Shown in pieces: positions 1 to 5,251 of a stretch of 5,251 nt of DNA. The stretch is from the NCBI GenBank assembly GCA_023444445.1, contig JAEXMK010000206.1:1-5251 (forward strand). The letters are read 5' to 3'. Source of the stretch: Pseudomonadota bacterium. Lineage in GTDB: Bacteria; Pseudomonadota; Alphaproteobacteria; Rhizobiales; Rhizobiaceae. Position numbers and translations under genes: made by a program. The notes below the pieces were generated by a model that saw only the letters and a list, made by a program, of their open reading frames with translations, searched no databases and was not told the origin of the DNA. Every line of letters starts with the position of its first letter. Position 1 is the stretch's first letter.

Positions 1-171
1 GCGCAAATCTCATGCACCGGCGACGCACCGATCGGCTTCTCAAGCCGCCACCAGACAAACCCACAAACCAAAACCAGATGGCCTTCCAATGGCCGCAAAT
101 TTAAACCGGACAGCAGTGGGACAAGCCCGAGCATGACGACGGGGAGGTTTTCAGACGTCGTCCGTAACGTG
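1..171. other. Flank downstream of the transglycosylase gene; no supported gene
   Basis: This AT-richer flank follows the stop codon of the transglycosylase gene. Several frames are open here, including plus frame 1 from base 1 to a TGA at 217-219 and a minus frame with an ATG at 134 that runs off the left edge. The minus frame reads as a hydrophobic stretch (LVLVCGFVWWRLEKP) but has no convincing ribosome binding site. None of the frames can be supported as a gene from this much sequence. The only structure I see is a weak 7-bp inverted repeat at 135-162. Confidence 0.5.
135..162 (-). terminator. Weak candidate hairpin after the transglycosylase gene
   Basis: GACGACG (135-141) is the exact reverse complement of CGTCGTC (156-162), with a 14-base loop. 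It starts ten bases past the TAG stop of the minus-strand transglycosylase gene, where a terminator would be expected. There is no T-run after it on the minus strand and the loop is long. It may be a weak or Rho-assisted terminator, or chance. Confidence 0.2.
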
Positions 172-1437
172 CTATTTCAGCTTAGCCTTCAGGCTTGCAT
201 CTGGAAAACACGTCGGTGAAAGCCCGTTTTTAGCCTGCCAGTCGCCGAGTGAGCGGCGCGTCTTGAAACCGGCCAGCCCATCTGCCTTGCCGACATCGTA
301 ACCCTTGGCCACAAGCGCCTTCTGCATGGTGAGAACATCGGAGCGCAGCATCGATCCGACATTGCCCCATTCACCCTTGAACGGACCCGCCCCATAGGCG
401 ATGCGGTCAGCGAGATTGCCGATGAACAGCGCATAGAGATCGGAATTATTATATTCCTTGATGACGTAAAAATTCGGCGTCACCACAAATTCCGGCCCGT
501 GCCGCCCAGCCGGGACCAGCATCATGCCGTCTGCGGTCAGGTCGTTGGCAGGAAAGGCTTTTCCGGAAATGCGGGTGATGCCCATCTTCGCCCAGTCGGC
601 CACCGGCCGGGCAAGATCAGGACCTTCCTGCGCGCAGGAGACATTGGCGGGGATGGAAACTTCGAAACCCCAGTCACGATTACGTTGCCAGCCGCGTTGC
701 GAAAGATAGTTTGCTATGGATGCCAGCGCATCGGGCACGGAGTTCCAGATATCGCGATGACCGTCGCCATCGAAGTCCACGGCATATTTCAGATAGCTCG
801 ACGGCATGAATTGCGGCTGGCCGAGCGCACCGGCCCAGGAACCCATCATGCGAGAAGCCGCGATATCGCCACTCTCGACGATCTTAAGCGCATCGATCAA
901 CTCAGCGCGGAACATCTCCCTGCGGGTCGACATATAGGCTTTCGTGGCCAAAACATCGATCACGGAATGGGGAAGTTTTGCCCGACCGAAACCGGATTCA
1001 CGACCCCAGATCGCGACGATGATATCACCGGGCACGCCATATTTGGCTTCTATCCGGCGCAGCGTCGTCGCGTGGGTGGAGGCAAGCGAACGCCCGGTGG
1101 CGGCGAGCCCCTGCAGCCGCTTTTCGGAGAAATAGGCGCCCGGTGAAGAGAATTCCGCTTGGCTCTGGCTCTGTTCCTTTGGCGGCTTCTGCCCGGGAAT
1201 GACGAGATCGGGCAGGTTCCAACTGATCGAGAGACCGCTGAGCGTGGCCTCAAGCGTCTTTTGCGAAATGCCGGCCTTGCGGGCTTCCGGCCAGATTTCC
1301 TTTTTCAGCCAGGCATTAAATTCGGCATCATATCGGGCCGCCGCTGCTCCCATCGGTGCCGATTGCGCCAAGGCCGTCGTTGCTGAAAAAACGGAAAGAA
1401 GTGCAGCCAGTGCCTTCGGGGCAAAATGGTTTCGCAT
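172..1437 (-). CDS. Secreted lytic murein transglycosylase, MltB type (SLT_2 plus peptidoglycan-binding domain)
   Basis: This 421-residue periplasmic enzyme should cleave the MurNAc-GlcNAc bond of peptidoglycan and leave 1,6-anhydro-MurNAc ends. Residues 1-24 form a signal peptide (basic start, hydrophobic core, cleavage after A-L-A). No lipobox cysteine is visible, so it is probably soluble rather than a lipoprotein like E. coli MltB. The SLT_2 catalytic domain spans about 33-330. E147 in WGRESGFG is the likely catalytic acid, GALGQPQFMPSSY (203-215) is the family substrate-groove motif, and DFDGDGHRDIW (221-231) resembles the EF-hand-like calcium loop of MltB. A C-terminal peptidoglycan-binding domain covers about 366-421, with the repeat-like core LTMQKALVAKGY. 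Residues about 82-100 are a polar Gln/Ser/Pro-rich insert. The start is supported by an AGGAG (1447-1443) five bases before the ATG. The gene follows recR after 38 bases on the same strand, so the two may be cotranscribed. The family call is firm; the exact paralogue name is not. Confidence 0.93.
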   Translation of the reverse strand: MRNHFAPKALAALLSVFSATTALAQSAPMGAAAARYDAEFNAWLKKEIWPEARKAGISQKTLEATLSGLSISWNLPDLVIPGQKPPKEQSQSQAEFSSPGAYFSEKRLQGLAATGRSLASTHATTLRRIEAKYGVPGDIIVAIWGRESGFGRAKLPHSVIDVLATKAYMSTRREMFRAELIDALKIVESGDIAASRMMGSWAGALGQPQFMPSSYLKYAVDFDGDGHRDIWNSVPDALASIANYLSQRGWQRNRDWGFEVSIPANVSCAQEGPDLARPVADWAKMGITRISGKAFPANDLTADGMMLVPAGRHGPEFVVTPNFYVIKEYNNSDLYALFIGNLADRIAYGAGPFKGEWGNVGSMLRSDVLTMQKALVAKGYDVGKADGLAGFKTRRSLGDWQAKNGLSPTCFPDASLKAKLK

Positions 1438-1475
1438 TCGGTCTCCTCTTTGAATGACAGGGAGGGAGGGCGGCT

Positions 1476-2081
1476 TCAGATCGTCGTGCGCGCCCGAAGC
1501 GCCGCCGTCAAGGTGCCCTCGTCGAGATAATCCAGCTCACCGCCTACCGGCACGCCATGCGCAAGCCGGGTGATCTTGATGTCGAGGCCGGAGAGGCGGT
1601 CGGTGATGTAATGGGCGGTTGCCTGCCCTTCCACCGTCGCATTGACGGCGATGATGAGCTCGCGAATGCCGCCGGCGCTGACACGGTCGATCAGGCCCTT
1701 GATGTTCAGGTCCTCCGGCCCGACCCCGTCGAGCGGCGACAGCGTACCACCCAGAACGTGATAGGCGGTGTTCATCGCACCCGTCCGCTCCAGCGCCCAG
1801 AGGTCCGACACGTCTTCCACCACGATGATGACCGACTGGTCGCGCCGGTCGTCGGCGCAGACGGTGCAGGGATCGATCGTGTCGACATTGCCGCAGCAGG
1901 AGCAGATCTTCACCTTGTCATAGGCCTCGCCCATGGCATGGCCCAACGGTCCGAGAAGCTGTTCCTTTTTTTTGATGAGATGCAACGCAGCCCTTCGCGC
2001 CGAGCGGGGGCCAAGCCCTGGCACTTTTGCCAGAAGCTGGATCAGTTTTTCGATTTCGGGGCCAGTGACTCGTTTTGCCAT
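1476..2081 (-). CDS. recR: Recombination mediator protein RecR
   Basis: RecR works with RecF and RecO to load RecA onto SSB-coated single-stranded gaps. The protein is 201 residues, the same length as E. coli RecR, and appears complete. The domain order is standard: an N-terminal helix-hairpin-helix region (about 8-36, with [11 protein letters not shown]), then a four-cysteine zinc finger with C60-x2-C63 and C72-x2-C75. A TOPRIM domain follows from about 82, with acidic E89 and D93. The conserved [21 protein letters not shown] region (about 104-124) follows, then a C-terminal segment with [16 protein letters not shown]. Lysines 37-39 are coded by AAA AAA AAG, giving an A8 run. The ribosome binding site is weak (AGAAAG, no clear AGGAG). 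In many bacteria recR follows dnaX and ybaB directly. Here an opposite-strand MOSC gene separates it from ybaB, so it likely has its own promoter in or near 2082-2200. The transglycosylase gene follows after 38 bases. Confidence 0.97.
   Translation of the reverse strand: MAKRVTGPEIEKLIQLLAKVPGLGPRSARRAALHLIKKKEQLLGPLGHAMGEAYDKVKICSCCGNVDTIDPCTVCADDRRDQSVIIVVEDVSDLWALERTGAMNTAYHVLGGTLSPLDGVGPEDLNIKGLIDRVSAGGIRELIIAVNATVEGQATAHYITDRLSGLDIKITRLAHGVPVGGELDYLDEGTLTAALRARTTI
1964..1973 (-). other. A8-GG homopolymer in recR containing an in-phase A AAA AAG heptamer
   Basis: Read on the minus strand, recR codons 36-40 are ATC AAA AAA AAG GAA. The last A of one codon plus AAA AAG forms the slippery heptamer A AAA AAG, in the X XXY YYZ phase that allows -1 slippage. 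This is the same heptamer used in E. coli dnaX. After a -1 shift the reading would run 16 codons (starting Gly-Thr-Ala-Ser) to a TGA ending at 1918, giving a product of roughly 55 residues truncated before the zinc finger. A run of eight A is also prone to transcript slippage and to replication indels. No stimulatory structure was established, and AAA/AAG lysine codons alone can explain the run. Confidence 0.45.
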
Positions 2082-2102
2082 GAGCGCTTTCTACTGGATA
2101 AA
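2075..2102 (+). promoter_or_regulatory. Candidate sigma-70-type promoter for the MOSC gene
   Basis: TTGCCA (2075-2080, five of six matches to TTGACA) is separated by 16 bases from GATAAA (2097-2102, four of six matches to TATAAT). Transcription would start near 2109 and leave a leader of about 30 bases before the ATG at 2140. The -35 box overlaps the recR start codon (2079-2081), so RNA polymerase bound here would sit on the start of the divergent gene. The match is moderate and the call rests on position and spacing only. Confidence 0.33.
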
Positions 2103-2127
2103 TCGGGAAACGGGAATCAGGAAGCTC

Positions 2128-2133
2128 AAAGGG
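2128..2133 (+). promoter_or_regulatory. Ribosome binding site that sets the MOSC start
   Basis: AAAGGG lies six bases before the ATG at 2140. The open frame continues upstream to 1933, but those extra 69 codons would overlap recR antisense and do not resemble MOSC proteins. From 2140 the protein begins MKISAVCRGEAKSLPGK, typical of small MOSC proteins. The 2140 start is therefore preferred. Confidence 0.6.
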
Positions 2134-2139
2134 CAATCC

Positions 2140-2754
2140 ATGAAAATTAGCGCGGTATGCCGCGGCGAGGCAAAAAGCCTGCCGGGAAAGTCGACGAAGA
2201 CGGGCATCTTCAAACACGCTGTGAATGGCCCGGTCATGGTAGACGCGGAAGGTATCGTCAGCGATGCCGTCTGCAATCGCAAACACCATGGCGGGCCGGA
2301 TCAGGCAATCTACGTGATGGGCTCAGGCGACCTCGACTTCTGGTCCGATACGCTCGGCTTTCGAGTCGAACCCGGCTTCTTCGGCGAGAACCTCGTTCTG
2401 GAGGATGTCAACAGCGCAAAACTGCATGTCGGCGACCGGTTCACGGCCAATGACGTCGTGCTGGAGGTGACCGCCGCCCGTATTCCCTGCGCCACGCTGT
2501 CGGCCCGCATCGGCGATCCCGATTTTGCCCCGCGCTTCCGGCAGGCAGGCCAGCCGGGCTTCTATTGTCGGGTGCTGAAAGGTGGAATGCTTGCGGCCGG
2601 CGAGGAGGTGACGTTCGAACCGTATCGGGGAACGAAACTGCCTATACCGACTATTCTACAGCGCTTCCGTCCCATGCAGCTTAACCAAGCCGAACGCGCG
2701 GCCTATCTTGAAACGCCGCTCGCAAGCCGGTTTCGCGCGATGCTGGAAGCCTGA
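2140..2754 (+). CDS. MOSC domain-containing protein, YiiM-like
   Basis: This 204-residue protein is essentially one MOSC (molybdenum cofactor sulfurase C-terminal) domain. Visible family motifs are HGGPDQAIY (50-58), GFFGENL (79-85), LHVGDRF (95-101) and R114-x2-C117, the invariant cysteine that in this family is proposed to handle the molybdenum cofactor or its sulfur. It also keeps the short C-terminal helical tail seen in YiiM-type proteins. E. coli YiiM and YcbX act on N-hydroxylated base analogues such as 6-hydroxylaminopurine; a similar reductive detoxification role here is inference. No signal peptide or membrane segment is seen, so it should be cytoplasmic. It is the only plus-strand gene in the window. 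It diverges from recR over 58 bases and converges on ybaB over 77 bases. It should be transcribed alone. Base composition looks like its neighbours, so there is no strong sign of recent transfer. Confidence 0.9.
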   Translation: MKISAVCRGEAKSLPGKSTKTGIFKHAVNGPVMVDAEGIVSDAVCNRKHHGGPDQAIYVMGSGDLDFWSDTLGFRVEPGFFGENLVLEDVNSAKLHVGDRFTANDVVLEVTAARIPCATLSARIGDPDFAPRFRQAGQPGFYCRVLKGGMLAAGEEVTFEPYRGTKLPIPTILQRFRPMQLNQAERAAYLETPLASRFRAMLEA

Positions 2755-2786
2755 GAATTGAACGTATCCTCGTCAAGTTGTGATGC

Positions 2787-2817
2787 CCGTCACTCCGGCT
2801 CAAGGCCGGAATGACGG
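2787..2817. repeat. REP-like palindrome between convergent genes
   Basis: This imperfect palindrome has arms 2787-2799 and 2805-2817 around a five-base loop (TCAAG), with a core of TCCGGC facing GCCGGA. The arms pair at 12 of 13 positions. On the minus strand the odd position becomes a G-U wobble, so the stem is unbroken in ybaB-sense RNA. Its form, a GTCA(C/T)TCCGGC arm with an AAGGCC-type centre, resembles short palindromic repeats scattered between genes in alphaproteobacteria; that link is recalled, not searched. It sits in the gap between the ends of the MOSC gene and ybaB and could act as a bidirectional, T-run-less terminator or protect 3' ends. Confidence 0.7.
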
Positions 2818-2831
2818 ATCGGTGGCGTCTA

Positions 2832-3155
2832 TCAGAAAGGCAGCTTCATGCCGGGCGGTAGCGGCAGACCGGCGGTCAGGTCGGCCATTTTTTCTTGGGC
2901 CTGCGCTTCGCCCTTTTCCTTGGCGTCCTTATGGGCGGCAACGATCAGGTCTTCGAGGATTTCGATCTCGTCTTCCTTAAGCAGCGAAGGATCGATTTTC
3001 AGGCCGCGCATTTCACCCTTGCCGGTAAGAATGACGGTCACCAGACCGCCACCCGACCGGCCTTCGATTTCGAGGGCGGCAATTTCCTGCTGCACCTTCT
3101 CCATCTTGGACTGCATTTCCTTGACCTTGCCCATCATGCCCATGATGTCGCGCAT
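2832..3155 (-). CDS. ybaB: YbaB/EbfC family nucleoid-associated protein
   Basis: This is a small DNA-binding protein of 107 residues, the usual family length. Members form a homodimer with a tweezer-like shape and bind DNA; the E. coli and Borrelia proteins are nucleoid-associated. The N-terminus is rich in methionine and charged residues and likely forms the long helix (about 1-30, with [19 protein letters not shown]). A beta-rich core follows, with the conserved [20 protein letters not shown] (35-54). A helical segment rich in acidic residues and lysine covers about 58-90, and a proline-rich tail ends in [12 protein letters not shown] clear AGGAGA (3168-3163) lies seven bases before the ATG, so this start is firm. 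The gene begins 24 bases after the dnaX stop on the same strand, which indicates an operon, as in E. coli and Bacillus. The transcript runs toward the palindrome at 2787-2817. Confidence 0.95.
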   Translation of the reverse strand: MRDIMGMMGKVKEMQSKMEKVQQEIAALEIEGRSGGGLVTVILTGKGEMRGLKIDPSLLKEDEIEILEDLIVAAHKDAKEKGEAQAQEKMADLTAGLPLPPGMKLPF

Positions 3156-3179
3156 GTGCCAATCTCCTGTTCTTCTTGT

Positions 3180-5054
3180 TTAAAATTCGATGTCGTCGCC
3201 GGGAAGGATGTCGCCTTCGCTCGATTCGGCAACCGATGGCGGTGCAATGTTCTCCGCCTCATCCTGTATGGCGGCGCGGATACGCACGTCGGTAATCTTT
3301 GCGCCGGGAAATTGCGCCAGAATCGCGGCTACATCAGGGTCCTGACGCGCATCGACCAGGCGTGCATCACGGGCATTGCCTTCCGCCTCGACCAAGGTCG
3401 GCTCACCCTGTTCCTTGCTGAGGCTGACGATCCAGTGGATACCGGTCCATTCCTTCAGCCTGACACCAAGTTCGCCAGGCAGCGAACCGGGCGCGCCGTC
3501 GCCAAGGCGCATATCAAGCCGGCCGGGCTCCAGCCGCACCAGCCGCACGAAGTTGCGCACTTTCGCCCGCATGACGGGATCGCGATTTTTCTGGCAGAGA
3601 TCGGCAATATCCTGCACCGAATTGACGGGAACCTTCGGCTCCGGCCGCTCTTCGGTTTTCGGGGGAGCGACCTGCATCTCCTGCGGCCAGCTATCCGGAA
3701 CGGCGCGTAGCATTGTGGAGGGCTGCGGACCGGCCTGCCTCGGCGCGGCAAATTCTGCAGGTCTTCCGGCTGCCACGGTCTGCGCCGACGAATAGGCGCG
3801 CGCGCCACCACCATTGCCGCCGCCTGAAGGCCCGCCATTGGCGTAACCGCCCTCGCCACTGGAAAGCTCCAGCAGGCGCCGCGCCGCATCTTCCGGTGCC
3901 GGCAGATTGGCGGCATGTGAAAGCCGGATCAGCACCATTTCGGCGGCACCCGCCGGGCGTGAGGCGTTTTCGGTTTCCGGAATGCCTTTCAGAAGCATCT
4001 GCCAGATGCGCGACAGCGCCGTTACAGCAATGGTTTCGGCAAACTCCGCGCCCCGCACGCGCTCCACTTCGGAAAGCGAAGGGTCTTCTATTGCGTCAGG
4101 CACATATTTCATGCGGGTGACGAGATGGGTGAAATCGGCGAGGTCGTTCAGAACGACAACCGGGTTCGCGCCGGCCTCATATTGGCCGTTGAATTCCGAG
4201 AGCGCTGCTGCCACATCGCCTTTGACGACGTGCTGGAAGAGATCGACGATGCGTGCACGGTCGGCAAGGCCGAGCATGCCGCGCACCGCTTCGGCCTCCA
4301 CACGGCCGCCGCCATGGGCAATCGCCTGGTCGAGCAGGGAAAGACCGTCGCGGGCAGAACCTTCGGCCGCGCGGGCGATCATTGAAAGCGCTTGGGGGTC
4401 AGCTTCGAAACCCTCCTTGCCGGCGATGGCGGTGAACAGTCCGACCAGATCGGCGGCGCTGATGCGACGCAGATCAAAACGCTGGCAACGCGACAAAACG
4501 GTGATCGGAACCTTGCGTATTTCGGTCGTCGCGAAGATGAACTTCACGTGCTCCGGCGGCTCTTCCAGGGTCTTCAGGAGACCGTTGAAAGCCTGCGTCG
4601 ACAGCATGTGCACTTCATCGATGATATAGACCTTGTAACGCGCCGAGACCGGGCGATAGCGCACCTGCTCGATGATCTCGCGAATATCGTCGATGCCGGT
4701 ATGGGAGGCGGCGTCCATCTCGATGACGTCAACATGCCGGCCTTCCATGATCGCCTGGCAATGTTCGCCGGGAATGCGCAGGTCGATGGTCGGCTTGTCG
4801 ATGGTGTCGGTCTTGTAGTTCAGTGCGCGGGCGAGAATGCGGGCCGTGGTCGTCTTGCCCACGCCGCGAACGCCGGTCAGCATATAGGCCTGCGCGATGC
4901 GCCCGGTCTCAAACGCATTGGTGAGCGTGCGGACCATCGGCTCCTGGCCGACCATCAGATCGGAAAAATCCTTGGGGCGATATTTGCGCGCCAGTACCCG
5001 GTAGCCGGTCCCGACCTGGGATTCGCTCGATGTGGTGGGTACGGTATCGCTCAT
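3180..5054 (-). CDS. dnaX: DNA polymerase III subunit gamma/tau
   Basis: DnaX is the ATPase motor of the clamp loader that places the beta clamp on primed DNA, and its tau form joins the loader to polymerase and helicase. This one has 624 residues. The AAA+ module has RVLARKYRPKDF (19-30), the Walker A loop G61-x2-G-x-GKT (61-68), the Walker B strand VYIIDEVHML (142-151, D146/E147), the SRC motif with arginine finger R189 (188-190), and sensor 2 GSARDGLSLLDQAI (231-244). The collar domain (domain III) runs to about 395. Residues about 399-470 are a disordered Gly/Pro/Ala linker, followed by a folded tau-type C-terminal region (about 475-600). The zinc module between Walker A and Walker B keeps only one cysteine (C99) of the usual four. 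I see no canonical A6G slippery site, so a gamma form made as in E. coli is not supported. GAGG (5060-5057) lies only two bases before the ATG, a poorly spaced binding site, but there is no better in-frame start. ffs lies upstream and ybaB follows after 24 bases. Confidence 0.98.
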   Translation of the reverse strand: MSDTVPTTSSESQVGTGYRVLARKYRPKDFSDLMVGQEPMVRTLTNAFETGRIAQAYMLTGVRGVGKTTTARILARALNYKTDTIDKPTIDLRIPGEHCQAIMEGRHVDVIEMDAASHTGIDDIREIIEQVRYRPVSARYKVYIIDEVHMLSTQAFNGLLKTLEEPPEHVKFIFATTEIRKVPITVLSRCQRFDLRRISAADLVGLFTAIAGKEGFEADPQALSMIARAAEGSARDGLSLLDQAIAHGGGRVEAEAVRGMLGLADRARIVDLFQHVVKGDVAAALSEFNGQYEAGANPVVVLNDLADFTHLVTRMKYVPDAIEDPSLSEVERVRGAEFAETIAVTALSRIWQMLLKGIPETENASRPAGAAEMVLIRLSHAANLPAPEDAARRLLELSSGEGGYANGGPSGGGNGGGARAYSSAQTVAAGRPAEFAAPRQAGPQPSTMLRAVPDSWPQEMQVAPPKTEERPEPKVPVNSVQDIADLCQKNRDPVMRAKVRNFVRLVRLEPGRLDMRLGDGAPGSLPGELGVRLKEWTGIHWIVSLSKEQGEPTLVEAEGNARDARLVDARQDPDVAAILAQFPGAKITDVRIRAAIQDEAENIAPPSVAESSEGDILPGDDIEF

Positions 5055-5060
5055 CGCCTC

Positions 5061-5100
5061 GCCAGTTTGTTTTGCCAGTTTGTTTCGGGGCTGAACTGGC
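5061..5100 (-). repeat. Tandem 12-bp direct repeat plus inverted copy in the dnaX leader
   Basis: On the plus strand GCCAGTTTGTTT occurs at 5061-5072 and again at 5074-5085, with one base between. The inverse of its first seven bases, AACTGGC, lies at 5094-5100. In dnaX-sense RNA the single upstream GCCAGUU can pair over seven bases with either of two AACUGGC copies, the nearer of which directly abuts the GAGG before the start codon. The two hairpins are mutually exclusive. This is seen in the sequence; a role as translational control or as a DNA operator is inference. Confidence 0.6.
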
Positions 5101-5124
5101 CCGGCGAAAGCTGAGCGGCATTTG

Positions 5125-5129
5125 AAAAA
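5125..5129 (-). terminator. T-run at the 3' end of the SRP RNA gene
   Basis: The minus strand reads CTTTTTC immediately after the mature-like 3' end CCUCCCACC of the SRP RNA. The preceding strong pairing is the RNA's own closing stem and the local GGCACGG hairpin (5141-5158). The T-run is only five long and the local hairpin sits about a dozen bases away, so termination may be partial. Read-through into dnaX is then possible. Confidence 0.4.
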
Positions 5130-5130
5130 G

Positions 5131-5228
5131 GTGGGAGGCTGGCACGGCGACCCGTGCCGGGCTCGTTAGGGCTGCTTCCTTCCGGACCTGACCCGGTTGG
5201 CGAGTGGCTCGTCCACCACCAACCTCCC
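5131..5228 (-). ncRNA. ffs: Bacterial signal recognition particle RNA (4.5S, small type)
   Basis: The minus strand contains the hallmark helix-8 sequence GGTCAGGTCCGGAAGGAAGC, with the GGAA tetraloop and the symmetric and asymmetric internal loops that bind Ffh. It is nearly identical to the E. coli 4.5S core. GGGAGG at the 5' end (5228-5223) pairs with CCTCCC at the 3' end (5138-5133), and CTCG pairs with CGAG next to helix 8. The length is about 98 bases with no Alu domain, as expected for Gram-negative SRP RNA. With Ffh and FtsY it targets inner-membrane proteins cotranslationally. The ends are estimated from the closing stem and may be off by a few bases. The gene lies 76 bases upstream of dnaX on the same strand, as in Bacillus (scr-dnaX). 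Confidence 0.95.
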
Positions 5229-5235
5229 GGGGCCA

Positions 5236-5241
5236 CATATC
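5236..5241 (-). promoter_or_regulatory. Possible -10 element of ffs
   Basis: The minus strand reads GATATG at 5241-5236, about seven bases before the expected 5' end of the SRP RNA at 5228. The spacing suits a -10 box, but the match is partial. The -35 region would lie past the right edge of the window, so it cannot be checked here. Confidence 0.3.
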
Positions 5242-5251
5242 GGCAATATCG

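Noticed and set aside
1..134. Possible minus-strand gene starting at ATG 134 and running off the left edge
   Set aside because: It gives about 44 hydrophobic codons, but with no binding site, no recognised motif and only partial sequence. Other frames are equally open here.
499..1146. Plus-strand open frame of 215 codons inside the transglycosylase gene
   Set aside because: It is antisense to the conserved SLT_2 domain; composition is rich in Arg/His/Gly as usual for a shadow frame.
1933..2139. N-terminal extension of the MOSC frame overlapping recR
   Set aside because: The extension is antisense to the recR start and shows no MOSC similarity. A well-placed AAAGGG supports the ATG at 2140.
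3586..3590. A5 run in dnaX (CAG AAA AAT) as a possible gamma-form frameshift site
   Set aside because: The phase does not give an X XXY YYZ heptamer, since the base before the AAA codon is G. It lies late, inside the C-terminal region, rather than at the domain III boundary.
2895..3710. Long plus-strand open frame of 271 codons
   Set aside because: It lies antisense to ybaB and dnaX, which are both unmistakable. Its translation shows no recognisable domain. Long antisense frames are expected in GC-rich coding DNA.
3805..3860. Gly-rich coding stretch in dnaX as a repeat or insertion
   Set aside because: It codes residues about 399-416, the flexible tau linker, which is commonly low in complexity. 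No regular repeat unit or insertion boundary is visible.
4392..5114. Plus-strand open frame of 240 codons across the dnaX N-terminus and leader
   Set aside because: It is a shadow of the AAA+ coding region on the other strand, with no binding site and no protein-family character.
1..5251. Undescribed multi-gene system, mobile island, CRISPR or defence cassette
   Set aside because: Every substantial stretch is explained by core housekeeping genes. No transposase, integrase, toxin-antitoxin pair, array or composition break is seen.

Overview
The window reads as a GC-rich alphaproteobacterial chromosome, most like the Rhizobiaceae (Agrobacterium/Rhizobium group). The proteins point that way: a DnaX with the rhizobial-looking stretch around 'GEHCQAIMEGRH', a YbaB ending in '[11 protein letters not shown]', and a secreted MltB-type transglycosylase with no lipobox. 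This placement comes from protein character, not from a database search.

Most of the window is a core locus read on the minus strand, so it runs from high to low coordinates. It starts at the right edge with the 4.5S signal recognition particle RNA (ffs, about 5228 down to 5131). A short leader carrying a tandem 12-bp repeat follows, then dnaX (5054-3180; clamp-loader tau/gamma) and ybaB/ebfC (3155-2832; nucleoid-associated protein). Further down are recR (2081-1476; recombination mediator) and a secreted lytic murein transglycosylase with a peptidoglycan-binding domain (1437-172). SRP RNA-dnaX-ybaB-recR is an old gene order also known from Bacillus (scr-dnaX-yaaK-recR).

The order is broken once. 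A MOSC-domain gene (2140-2754) lies on the plus strand between ybaB and recR. It converges on ybaB and diverges from recR, so recR and the transglycosylase probably need a promoter separate from dnaX-ybaB. The 77-bp convergent gap between the MOSC gene and ybaB holds a 13-bp-stem palindrome that looks like a dispersed REP-type element.

Together the genes cover replication (dnaX), nucleoid or DNA-associated functions (ybaB), gap repair (recR), protein targeting (ffs), wall remodelling (transglycosylase) and probably detoxification or sulfur/molybdenum-type chemistry (MOSC). I see no mobile element, CRISPR array, tRNA, phage gene or defence cassette, and I do not think this window holds an undescribed multi-gene system. 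What deserves a second look is small in scale: the dnaX leader repeats, an in-phase A AAA AAG slippery heptamer in recR, the degenerate zinc module of DnaX, the alternative hairpin in the SRP RNA, and the MOSC insertion with its palindrome.
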